The notes beneath the pieces are model-generated. The model saw only the letters and a program-made list of their open reading frames with translations, ran no database searches and was not told the origin of the DNA. A program made the position numbers and the translations under genes. A stretch of 64,000 bases of DNA from Pseudoxanthomonas suwonensis. GTDB lineage: Bacteria > Pseudomonadota > Gammaproteobacteria > Xanthomonadales > Xanthomonadaceae. Position 1 is the stretch's first letter, and each line of letters starts with the position of its first letter. The stretch covers positions 2,908,893 to 2,972,892 of the forward strand of contig NZ_CP011144.1 of NCBI RefSeq assembly GCF_000972865.1. Direction: 5' to 3'. Of this stretch, positions 57,539 to 64,000 are shown one piece after another.

Positions 57539-59230
57539 TCAGCGCTTCCGCATGAACTCCGCCGGCTGCGGCAGTTCCACCGGCACGCCGTTGCCGTCGC
57601 AGGTGCCGGCCTGGCACAGGCGCTCGCGCAGGCGCGGGGTCGCCTGCACGATGACGTGGTAGATCGCGTTCTGCTCGAGCGTGCCGCGGACCGCCCCGCT
57701 GCCCGGTCCGCGTGCCCAGATGCCCACGTCCTCGCCGCCGTGCGATTCGGCCTTCAGCGGCACCAGCGCTTCCTGCAGGTAGTCGGGGTCGGCGGTGTCG
57801 ACCCGCGACAGGTCGGGACGGCCCTGCACCGGCTCGAACCTGCTGGGCGCGTGCAGGAACCGCTTGGGCCCGGCCGGCTGGCGGTTGCTCTCGCCGGTGT
57901 TGCCGGGCCCGTTGGCGTAGGAGAGCGTGGTGTAGGGCAGGCCGGTGGCGTCGCGCGCGTAGCCGCCGTTGCCGTCGTCCTCGCCGCTGGCACCGCGCAC
58001 CTTGCCCAGGATCGGGTTGCCGCGCACCGGGTAGCCGACGAAGTTGAGGGTGTGCGAGTGGTCGGCGGTGACCAGGATCAGGGTATCGTCGGCCGAGGTC
58101 ATCTCCGCCGCGATGCGCACCGCCTCGGACATGGCGATGGTCTCGTCCAGTGCGCGGAAGGCGTTGCCGTAGTGGTTGGCGTGGTCGATGCGCGCGCCCT
58201 CGACCATCAGCACGTAGCCGTTCGGCCCGCGCGACAGGCGCCGGATCGCCTCGGCGGTCAGCTCGGCCAGCGAGGGCTCGGCGGCACGGTCACGGTCGTG
58301 GTCGAACTGCATGTGGTCCGGCTCGAACAGGCCCAGCACCGCCGGCGCATCGGCCGCGGCCTGCAGCTGCGCGCGGTTCCACACGTAGGCGCCCTGCGGA
58401 TGCGCGTTCTTCCACTCGGCGACCAGGTCGCGCCCGTCCAGGCGGAGGCCGACCTTGTCGTCGTACTCCGGGTCGCGCTGCTCGGCGGGCAGGAACTCGG
58501 CACGGCCGCCGCCCAGCAGCACGGTCGGGCCGCGGCCGTAGGGCGTGGCGACCAGCTGCCGGGCGATGTCGACGCAGCCCTGGGCCACGGCCGCGGCCGG
58601 CAGGTCGGTGTCGTTCTCCCAGTCGCGGTTGGGCGAATGCGCCCAGGTCGCCGCCGGGGTGGCGTGGGTCAGCCGCGCGGTGGAGACGATGCCGGTGGCC
58701 ATGCCGGCGCTGTCGGCCAGCTGCAGCCAGGTCAGGCGGTGCTTGCCCAGGCTGTCGGCGCAGTCGTGGCGGTCGCCGGCGGACACGGCGATCGCGCCCA
58801 TGTGGGTCTTCACCCCGGTGGTGATCGCGCTCATGGTCCCGGCCGAGTCCGGGGTCTGCGAGTCGGTGTTGTAGGTCTTGCTGAAGGCGGTATGCGGGAA
58901 GCGCTCCCAGCTCAGCAGGTTCTCCTCGCCGGGTCGGCCCTGGCGCTGGCCGTCGAGGATGCGCGCGGCCGCCACCGTGGTCAGGCTCATGCCGTCGCCG
59001 AGGAACACGATCACGTTCTTCGCCCGGCCCGACATCGCGCCGCGGCTCGCGGCCTGCGCCGCGCCGCTGCGGTACCACCACGCCGCGGTCTCGCCACCGG
59101 GATGGGCGACCGCCGGCACGGACACTGCGACCGCGGAAACCTCCCGCGGGCTGCCGCCCGTGGCGGCACAGGCGCCGAGCAGGGTTGCGCAGAAGGCGGA
59201 CAGGGGCAGCAACAGCCTGGAGGGGTGCAT
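57539..59230 (-). CDS. Alkaline phosphatase family lipoprotein
   Basis: Exported phosphatase of 563 residues. The signal ends in a lipobox (LLGAC, Cys about 21), so it is probably an outer-membrane or periplasmic lipoprotein. The alkaline phosphatase core is KNVIVFLGDGMSLTTVAAAR (first metal Asp), then TPDSAGTMSAITTG with the nucleophilic Ser (about 126), VEGARIDHANHYGNA, DETIAMSEAV and LILVTADHSHTLN; the last metal His is in SHGGEDVGIWARGPG. This is the full PhoA-type metal and Ser set. The ATG at 59230 gives a compact signal; an upstream start at 59251 would add MRQRRAA. It probably supplies phosphate outside the cytoplasm. Confidence 0.93.
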   Translation of the reverse strand: MHPSRLLLPLSAFCATLLGACAATGGSPREVSAVAVSVPAVAHPGGETAAWWYRSGAAQAASRGAMSGRAKNVIVFLGDGMSLTTVAAARILDGQRQGRPGEENLLSWERFPHTAFSKTYNTDSQTPDSAGTMSAITTGVKTHMGAIAVSAGDRHDCADSLGKHRLTWLQLADSAGMATGIVSTARLTHATPAATWAHSPNRDWENDTDLPAAAVAQGCVDIARQLVATPYGRGPTVLLGGGRAEFLPAEQRDPEYDDKVGLRLDGRDLVAEWKNAHPQGAYVWNRAQLQAAADAPAVLGLFEPDHMQFDHDRDRAAEPSLAELTAEAIRRLSRGPNGYVLMVEGARIDHANHYGNAFRALDETIAMSEAVRIAAEMTSADDTLILVTADHSHTLNFVGYPVRGNPILGKVRGASGEDDGNGGYARDATGLPYTTLSYANGPGNTGESNRQPAGPKRFLHAPSRFEPVQGRPDLSRVDTADPDYLQEALVPLKAESHGGEDVGIWARGPGSGAVRGTLEQNAIYHVIVQATPRLRERLCQAGTCDGNGVPVELPQPAEFMRKR

Positions 59231-59446
59231 CGCGGCTCGGCGTTGGCGCATGCGTCAGGGCTGCGGCTACGCACCGCTGCCGCGGCGCCGTGCCCTGACG
59301 CCGGCGGCGCGGTGGGTGGAGGCCCGTATTATGCCGCCGCCGCAATGTCGTGCCGATGACATCCCGGCGTTCCATCGCCGCCATCGCCAGTGCCGGTGCC
59401 ATGGGCTATCGTGCCGGCTCCACGGATTCCCGGATTGCCCTCGACG

Positions 59447-60721
59447 ATGAGACTGGTGTCGGCCTGGCTGGCCATTCCGTTCTGGCAGCGCGTGCTGGCC
59501 GGCTTCGTCCTCGGCGCGCTGGCCGGCTGGCTGATGGGGCCGGCGGCGCAGACCTGGTTCGGGCCGCTGGGCACGGTCTACGTGACCCTGATCAGGATGA
59601 TCGCGGTGCCGCTGGTGCTGTTCGCGGTGATCAACGCGGTGGCCTCGCTGCACGGGCAGAAGTCGGTGGCCGCGCTCGGCGGGCGCACCTTCCTCTGGTT
59701 CGCCGCCACTGCCGCGCTGGCGGTGTGCGTCGGGCTGGCGGTCGGCCTGGTGCTCAAGCCCGGGCATGGCGTGACCGGGCTGGAGATGGCCGCCGACTAC
59801 ACCCCGCGCGAGGTGCCCACGCCGGTGCAGGTGCTGCTGGACGTGGTCCCGGCCAATCCGTTCCGGGCGCTGGCCGACGGCAAGATCCTGCAGGTGATCT
59901 TCTTCGCCGGGCTGGTCGGCTTCGCCCTGGTCAAGCTCGGCGAGCGCACCGCGCGGCTGCGCGCGCTGGCCGGCGAGGCCAGCGAGACCATGATCCAGGT
60001 CACCCGCTTCGTGCTCGAGATGACCCCGCTGGGCACCTTCGGCCTGATCGCCGGGCTGGTCGGCAGCTACGGCTTCGAGAAGCTGCTGCCGCTGGGCAAC
60101 TTCGTCTTCGCCCTGTACCTGGCCTGCGCGCTGCACATCGTGGTCGTCTACGGCGGCCTGCTGCTGGCGCACGGGCTGAACCCGCTGCGGTTCTTCCGCG
60201 GCGCCGCGCCCGGCATGCAGGTGGCCTTCGTCAGCTCGTCGAGCTTCGCCTCGATGCCGGTGGCCCTGCGCAGCGTTACCCACAACCTGGGCGTGGACCG
60301 CGACTACGCCGCGTTCGCCGTGCCGCTGGGCGCGAGCATCAAGATGGACGGTTGCGGCGCGATCTACCCGGCGCTGACCGCCGTGTTCGTGGCCCAGTAC
60401 TTCGGGATCGACCTGTCGCTGAACCAGTACTTCGTGATCCTGCTGGCCTCGGTGCTGGGCAGCTTCGGCACCGCCGGGGTGCCGGGTACGGCGATCGTGA
60501 TGGTGACCCTGGTGCTGAGCGCGGCGAAGCTGCCGCTGGAGGGCATCGCCCTGCTGGTGGCGATCGACCGCATCCTCGACATGATGCGGACCATGACCAA
60601 CGTCACCGGGCAGATGCTGGTGCCGGTGCTGGTGGCCAAGGAGACCGGGCTGCTGGACCGGGACACCTACGAACTGGCCTCGAGCAATGTCGGCCTGGAA
60701 CACGAAGGCTCGCGCGAATGA
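59447..60721 (+). CDS. Dicarboxylate/amino acid:cation symporter (DAACS family)
   Basis: Inner-membrane secondary transporter of 424 residues. It begins IPFWQRVLAGFVLGALAGWLMG; the family motif TVYVTLIRMIAVPLVLFAVINAV follows. The substrate region has AFVSSSSFASMPVALRSV (the serine-rich hairpin loop) and FAVPLGASIKMDGCGAIYPALTAVF. In typical members the latter reads NMDGTA; the Lys, Cys and Gly here are unusual. Helix 8 GTAGVPGTAIVMVTLVLSAAKLP is conserved. C-terminal residues DRILDMMRTMTNVTGQMLVP match aspartate-binding members. The substrate is probably an acidic or neutral amino acid or a C4-dicarboxylate. Confidence 0.9.
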   Translation: MRLVSAWLAIPFWQRVLAGFVLGALAGWLMGPAAQTWFGPLGTVYVTLIRMIAVPLVLFAVINAVASLHGQKSVAALGGRTFLWFAATAALAVCVGLAVGLVLKPGHGVTGLEMAADYTPREVPTPVQVLLDVVPANPFRALADGKILQVIFFAGLVGFALVKLGERTARLRALAGEASETMIQVTRFVLEMTPLGTFGLIAGLVGSYGFEKLLPLGNFVFALYLACALHIVVVYGGLLLAHGLNPLRFFRGAAPGMQVAFVSSSSFASMPVALRSVTHNLGVDRDYAAFAVPLGASIKMDGCGAIYPALTAVFVAQYFGIDLSLNQYFVILLASVLGSFGTAGVPGTAIVMVTLVLSAAKLPLEGIALLVAIDRILDMMRTMTNVTGQMLVPVLVAKETGLLDRDTYELASSNVGLEHEGSRE

Positions 60722-60772
60722 GCGGTGTGCGCCGGCGCGGTTTCCGCCGCGCCGACGCCGCCGGCACGCCGG

Positions 60773-61654
60773 TCAGGCGACGCCGTCCGCCTGCTGGCGG
60801 CGCGGGCCGCGCGTCGCCCACCAGGCGAACGCGGCGGCGGTGAAGAACATCAGCACGCTGTAGATCGCCGGCGGCACGGCGATGGCGCTGTTCTCCAGCA
60901 CGTTCAGCGCGACGTAGATCGCCAGGGTGCCGTTATGGATGCCGATCTCCATCGAGATCGCGACCGCCTGCGCGTGCGGCAGCCGCAACGCGCGCGGCGC
61001 CAGGTAGCCGGCGGCCATGCTGGCCAGGTTGAACAGCAGGCAGGCGGCGCCGACCGCAGCCAGGTACTGCACCAGGATCCGCCAGGACTGCGACAGCGAG
61101 GCCACGATCAGCAGGCCCAGCACCAGCACCGCCAGCAGCCGCAGCGGCCGTTCCGCCCGCGCGGCCGCCGCCGGCGCCAGCGCGCGCACGGTCATGCCGG
61201 CGAGCACCGGCAGCAGGATGATCACCGCGACCTCGACGATCTTGCGGGTCGGCGGCGGCACGTACTGGCCGGCGCCCATGAAGTACTCGAGGGACAGGTT
61301 GAGGATTACCGGCAGGGTCAGCAGGCACAGCGCACTGTTGATCGCGGTCAGGGTGATGTTCAGGGCCACGTCGCCGCGCGCCAGGTGGCTGTAGATGTTG
61401 GCGGTGGCGCCGCCGGGCGAAGCGGCCAGCAGCATCAGGCCGACCGCCAGTTCCGGCGGCAGGCGCAAGGCCAGCGCCAGGCCGAACGCGACCCAGGGCA
61501 GTAGCAGGGTCTGCAGCGCCAGCCCGATCAGCACCGCGCGCGGGTAGCGCGCCACCCGGCGGAAGTCGTCGACGCCCAGCCCCAGGCCGAGGCCGAACAT
61601 GATCACGCCCAGCGCCAGCGGCAGCATCAGGCTGGTCAGCAGCGTCGCCTGCAT
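60773..61654 (-). CDS. Bile acid:sodium symporter (BASS/SBF) family protein
   Basis: Ten-helix inner-membrane transporter of 293 residues. It has the N-terminal LPLALGVIMFGLGLGLGVDDF, the LLAASPGGATANIYSHLARGDVALNIT crossing motif and the second crossing region AVAISMEIGIHNGTLAIYVAL. The family binds sodium between the two crossing helices. Substrates in bacteria are usually organic anions or pantoate; none can be inferred. The convergent symporter gene ends about 50 bp away. Confidence 0.93.
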   Translation of the reverse strand: MQATLLTSLMLPLALGVIMFGLGLGLGVDDFRRVARYPRAVLIGLALQTLLLPWVAFGLALALRLPPELAVGLMLLAASPGGATANIYSHLARGDVALNITLTAINSALCLLTLPVILNLSLEYFMGAGQYVPPPTRKIVEVAVIILLPVLAGMTVRALAPAAAARAERPLRLLAVLVLGLLIVASLSQSWRILVQYLAAVGAACLLFNLASMAAGYLAPRALRLPHAQAVAISMEIGIHNGTLAIYVALNVLENSAIAVPPAIYSVLMFFTAAAFAWWATRGPRRQQADGVA

Positions 61655-61770
61655 CGCGATCCCCCTCTCGTCCGGTTGCGGTGAAGATCGCCGAGGCGTG
61701 GCCCCGCGGTCACGCTGCTGCGCGGCATGGACGCGCGGGCGGTGCCGGTCGCCACGTCCCCCGGTAAAGA

Positions 61771-61796
61771 CGAAGGCCGCCTCGCGGCGGCCTTCG
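61771..61796. terminator. Hairpin, possible terminator
   Basis: Perfect 11-bp stem CGAAGGCCGCC/GGCGGCCTTCG with a TCGC loop, 27 bp after the 3' end of the following minus-strand gene. It has no T run on either side, so it is only a probable terminator. Confidence 0.55.
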
Positions 61797-61822
61797 GGGT
61801 GGGAGTGCGGCCTGCGTCCGGA

Positions 61823-62665
61823 TCAGATCTCGACGCGGCGGGCCTGCATGAAGCGGTTGCCCCAGTAGCCCGAATCCATGCGGTCCACGCGCACGTCCTT
61901 GCCGCGGCTGGGTGCGTGCAGGAACTGGCCGTCGCCGACGTAGATACCAACGTGGTTGATCCGGCCGCGCAGGCCGAAGAAAACCAGGTCGCCCGGGTTG
62001 AGCAGGCTGCGGTCGCGGATCAGCTCGCCGTCAGCGGTGGCGGCCATCTCGCGCGACACGCGCGGCAGCTCGACCCCGAGCGCGCTGCGGAACACATAGC
62101 CGACCAGGCCGCTGCAGTCGAAGCCTTCGGTCGAGGAGCCGCCCCAGCGGTAGGGCGTGCCGATCAGCGACATCGCCGCCTTCAGCACCTGCTGCACGGG
62201 GCCTTCCTGCGCATGGGACGCCTGGGCGGGCACGCCCAGGGTCAGGTCGTAGGCGGCCAGCAGGCGGCTGACGTCGCCGGCGAACATCGCCGAGCGGTCC
62301 AGCAGCGGGATGCTGTCGTTGCCGGCCAGGTGCGGCAGCAGCGCGGCCAGGGTGGCGTTGGCCGCGGCATCGGCCTTCTGGCGCAGGCCGGAGGCGGCCG
62401 GGGCTTCGGCGGCGGCCGCAGTGGGCGCCACCGGAGCCGGCGCGGCGGCGACCGGCGGTGCCGGCAGTTCCAGTTCGGCCGGGACGGTCACGTCGACCGC
62501 GGCCGGAGCCAGGGGTTCGGGCACGATCTGAGCCGGCTCCGGGGCCGCCAGCAGGGGCGTGGCCGGGAGGGCCAGCAGCAGGGAGAGTAGGGGAGGCAAC
62601 ACCCGGCGGGAGCGGGCGGCAGGGGTGGCGGCAGGCTGGCCTGGGCGCAGGTCGTCGGTCGTCAC
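61823..62665 (-). CDS. NlpC/P60 peptidoglycan hydrolase
   Basis: Secreted cysteine peptidase of 280 residues that cleaves peptide cross-links in murein. A signal sequence (VLPPLLSLLLALPATPLLAA) is followed by a long Ala/Pro-rich linker (about 45-100). The NlpC/P60 domain contains IGTPYRWGGSSTEGFDCSGLVGYVF (catalytic Cys about 183), LNPGDLVFFGLRGRINHVGIYVGDG (catalytic His) and FLHAPSRGKDVRV. The start is GTG at 62665. The next gene upstream encodes a shorter paralogue. Confidence 0.92.
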   Translation of the reverse strand: MTTDDLRPGQPAATPAARSRRVLPPLLSLLLALPATPLLAAPEPAQIVPEPLAPAAVDVTVPAELELPAPPVAAAPAPVAPTAAAAEAPAASGLRQKADAAANATLAALLPHLAGNDSIPLLDRSAMFAGDVSRLLAAYDLTLGVPAQASHAQEGPVQQVLKAAMSLIGTPYRWGGSSTEGFDCSGLVGYVFRSALGVELPRVSREMAATADGELIRDRSLLNPGDLVFFGLRGRINHVGIYVGDGQFLHAPSRGKDVRVDRMDSGYWGNRFMQARRVEI

Positions 62666-62771
62666 GCGCGGATCACTTTACGGCAATTGCACGATCATGC
62701 CGTTTTCACCGTCCCTTGATGTTCACAATAAGTTAAATTTTCGTAAATAACGACGTGATGCGTGTCCCATT
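62666..62771. promoter_or_regulatory. AT-rich region between two NlpC/P60 genes
   Basis: About 45 bp around 62710-62755 (AAATTTTCGTAAATAACG) is strongly AT-rich in an otherwise GC-rich genome and probably carries the promoter of the downstream gene. No good -35/-10 pair is certain. A nearby imperfect inverted repeat pairs ACGGCA with TGCCGT. Confidence 0.4.
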
Positions 62772-63335
62772 TCACCGCAGAACACGTTTCGCGCCGCTGT
62801 AGTTGTCGCGCCAGTACGGACCGTCCAGCCGGTCCAGGCGGACCGTGCCGCCGCTGCTGGGGGCGTGCACGAAGCGGCCTTCGCCGACGTAGATGCCGAC
62901 ATGGCTGACGTTGCCGCTGCTGCCGAAGAACACCAGGTCGCCGCTGGCCAGGCGGCGCGGCTCCAGCCGCGGACCCTGCACCGCGGCCAGGTCGCGCGAG
63001 CTGCGCGGCAGGCGCAGGTCTAGCATGTCGCGATAGACGTAGTTGACCAGGCCGCTGCAGTCGAAGCCCGATTCCGGGGTGTTGCCGCCATAGCGGTAGG
63101 GAGTGCCGACCAGGCTCAGCGCGCGCAGGGTGACAGCGTTGGCTGCGGCCGGGTCGGCCGGGTCGGCCGGGGCGACCTGCGGCCAGTGGCCGCCGGCCGG
63201 GAGGTCGGCGCGGACCGCGTCGCGCCCGCAGGCGGCCAGCAGCAGCGCCAGCGCGAGCAGCGCCAGCCGGGCCGGAACTGGCACCGGCGGGAGCGGGGCG
63301 GGATAATGCGGGTCTTTCCTCACGGCGGCCATCAT
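62772..63335 (-). CDS. NlpC/P60 lipoprotein
   Basis: Shorter murein hydrolase paralogue, 187 residues. The signal ends in a lipobox (LLLAAC, Cys about 36), so it is probably a lipoprotein. Catalytic motifs: VGTPYRYGGNTPESGFDCSGLVNYVY (Cys about 92), GDLVFFGSSGNVSHVGIYVGEG and FVHAPSSGGTVRLDRL, the same order as in the next gene. The ATG at 63335 is directly followed by another at 63332, and either is possible. The two genes may have arisen by tandem duplication. Confidence 0.9.
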   Translation of the reverse strand: MMAAVRKDPHYPAPLPPVPVPARLALLALALLLAACGRDAVRADLPAGGHWPQVAPADPADPAAANAVTLRALSLVGTPYRYGGNTPESGFDCSGLVNYVYRDMLDLRLPRSSRDLAAVQGPRLEPRRLASGDLVFFGSSGNVSHVGIYVGEGRFVHAPSSGGTVRLDRLDGPYWRDNYSGAKRVLR

Positions 63336-63406
63336 GGCCGCACTCCCTCGCGGCCGACAAGCCGCCCACCCGCTGCCGGCTCCCTGGCAGCCACACCGAG
63401 TTGCGC

Positions 63407-63886
63407 ATGAAGATCGAAAAAGACCGCGTCGTCCGTTTCCACTACACCGTGTCCGAGGTCGGGCAGGAGCCGCTGGAGAGTTCGAAGGAGCGCGAGCCGA
63501 TCGCGATCCTGATCGGCCACGGCAACATCATCCCGGGCCTGGAGGCGGCGATGCAGGACAAGGCCGAGGGCGAGAGCTTTGGCGTCGACGTGCCGGCCGC
63601 CGAGGCCTACGGCGAGCGCCGCGAGGGCCTGGGTCAGCGCATCCCGAAGAAGCACTTCGGCAATACGAAGCTGCAGCCGGGCATGCAGGTGGTGCTGCAG
63701 ACCAACTTCGGTCCGCGCGCGGTGACGGTGGAGAAGGTCGGCCACAGCGTGGTCGACGTGGACCTGAACCATCCGATGGCCGGCAAGGACCTGCACTTCG
63801 ACGTGGAGATCGTCGAGGTCCGCGAGGCCAGCGCCGAGGAGATCGAGCACGGCCACGTGCATGGCGACGGCGGCCACCAGCACTGA
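63407..63886 (+). CDS. slyD: FKBP-type peptidyl-prolyl isomerase SlyD
   Basis: Cytoplasmic chaperone and prolyl isomerase of 159 residues. It starts MKIEKDRVVRFHYTVSEVGQ; the FKBP segment LIGHGNIIPGLEAAMQDKAEGESF and the insert-in-flap domain (AYGERREGLGQRIPKKHF through MQVVLQTNFGPRAVTVEKVG) are normal for SlyD. The C-terminus has a short His-rich tail (HGHVHGDGGHQH) that can bind nickel. The ATG at 63407 is the only good start; no clear Shine-Dalgarno is seen. A terminator follows. Confidence 0.95.
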   Translation: MKIEKDRVVRFHYTVSEVGQEPLESSKEREPIAILIGHGNIIPGLEAAMQDKAEGESFGVDVPAAEAYGERREGLGQRIPKKHFGNTKLQPGMQVVLQTNFGPRAVTVEKVGHSVVDVDLNHPMAGKDLHFDVEIVEVREASAEEIEHGHVHGDGGHQH

Positions 63887-63910
63887 AGCCGTCGATCCCG
63901 GTCGATGCAG

Positions 63911-63936
63911 GAACGGCCCGCTTCGGCGGGCCGTTC
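63911..63936 (+). terminator. slyD: Rho-independent terminator of slyD
   Basis: Perfect 11-bp stem GAACGGCCCGC/GCGGGCCGTTC with a TTCG loop, followed by GCGTTTCC. It begins 25 bp after the slyD stop. The remaining bases to the right edge show nothing recognisable. Confidence 0.85.
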
Positions 63937-64000
63937 GCGTTTCCGGGGTGCGGCAAGCGACGCTGGATGTCGGCAGCGCATCGGTTGGCGTGGCGGCCGT

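Overview
The window is GC-rich, gene-dense bacterial chromosome, most like a member of the Xanthomonadaceae/Lysobacteraceae (Lysobacter, Luteimonas, Pseudoxanthomonas or similar). This rests on the TonB-receptor leader style, a SAM-I riboswitch ahead of metX-metB-hom, TPR-sulfotransferases, Reg_prop sensor proteins and many GTAG-footed REP palindromes. No rRNA, tRNA, CRISPR array, prophage, integrase or transposase gene was seen. About 55 protein genes were identified; one ABC permease is cut by the left edge.

Layout. 1-2.6 kb: YbbA/YbbP-type ABC exporter divergent from a TesA-like esterase. 3.4-9.2 kb: OmpR-type two-component pair, then a MacA/MacB-like efflux operon with three overlapping genes. 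9.2-19.7 kb: two TPR-sulfotransferases, a TonB-dependent receptor, a SAM methyltransferase, an outer-membrane-like protein, HslO and a TPR-linked Asp/Asn beta-hydroxylase. 19.8-29.2 kb: mtgA (without a standard start codon), a GT2 glycosyltransferase, a CBS protein, AsmA-like protein, hemolysin III-like protein, prfC, an M23 peptidase and a phytase-like propeller. 29.3-32.9 kb: riboswitch-controlled methionine operon. 33-44.6 kb: two Reg_prop sensors (one ending in GGDEF, one a hybrid kinase), sdaA, and a YceI-cytochrome b561-YceI operon. 44.6-48.8 kb: hemE, a WGR protein, aroB-aroK, dodecin. 49-53 kb: an RcsC/RcsB-like phosphorelay. 53-57 kb: glycerate kinase divergent from pdxH plus an AAC(6')-like acetyltransferase and a BtuF-like protein, then hemJ. 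57.5-64 kb: alkaline phosphatase lipoprotein, two transporters, two NlpC/P60 hydrolases and slyD.

The strongest signal outside genes is a composite non-coding repeat of roughly 550-700 bp. It is present three times (about 2.6, 22.1 and 46.0 kb), always on the same strand and with the same module order: leader, inverted repeat IR1, REP doublet(s), short module, inverted repeat IR2, tail. The arms of IR1 keep their pairing through compensatory changes between copies. The 58-bp centre of IR2 is inverted between the 3.1 kb and 46.5 kb copies while both flanks keep their orientation. Further REP doublets lie at 37.9, 56.0 and 57.3 kb; one supplies the stop codon of a neighbouring gene.

Other points of interest are a possible long-range pairing in the metX leader linking the SAM aptamer to a hairpin that covers the start codon, a candidate small acidic, Tyr-containing peptide ORF between a TPR-sulfotransferase and the TonB receptor, a palindrome found on both sides of the Rcs-like operon, and a roughly 140-residue insertion with LTxxQ-like motifs in the MacA-like adaptor. 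All functional calls come from reading motifs; no database search was run.
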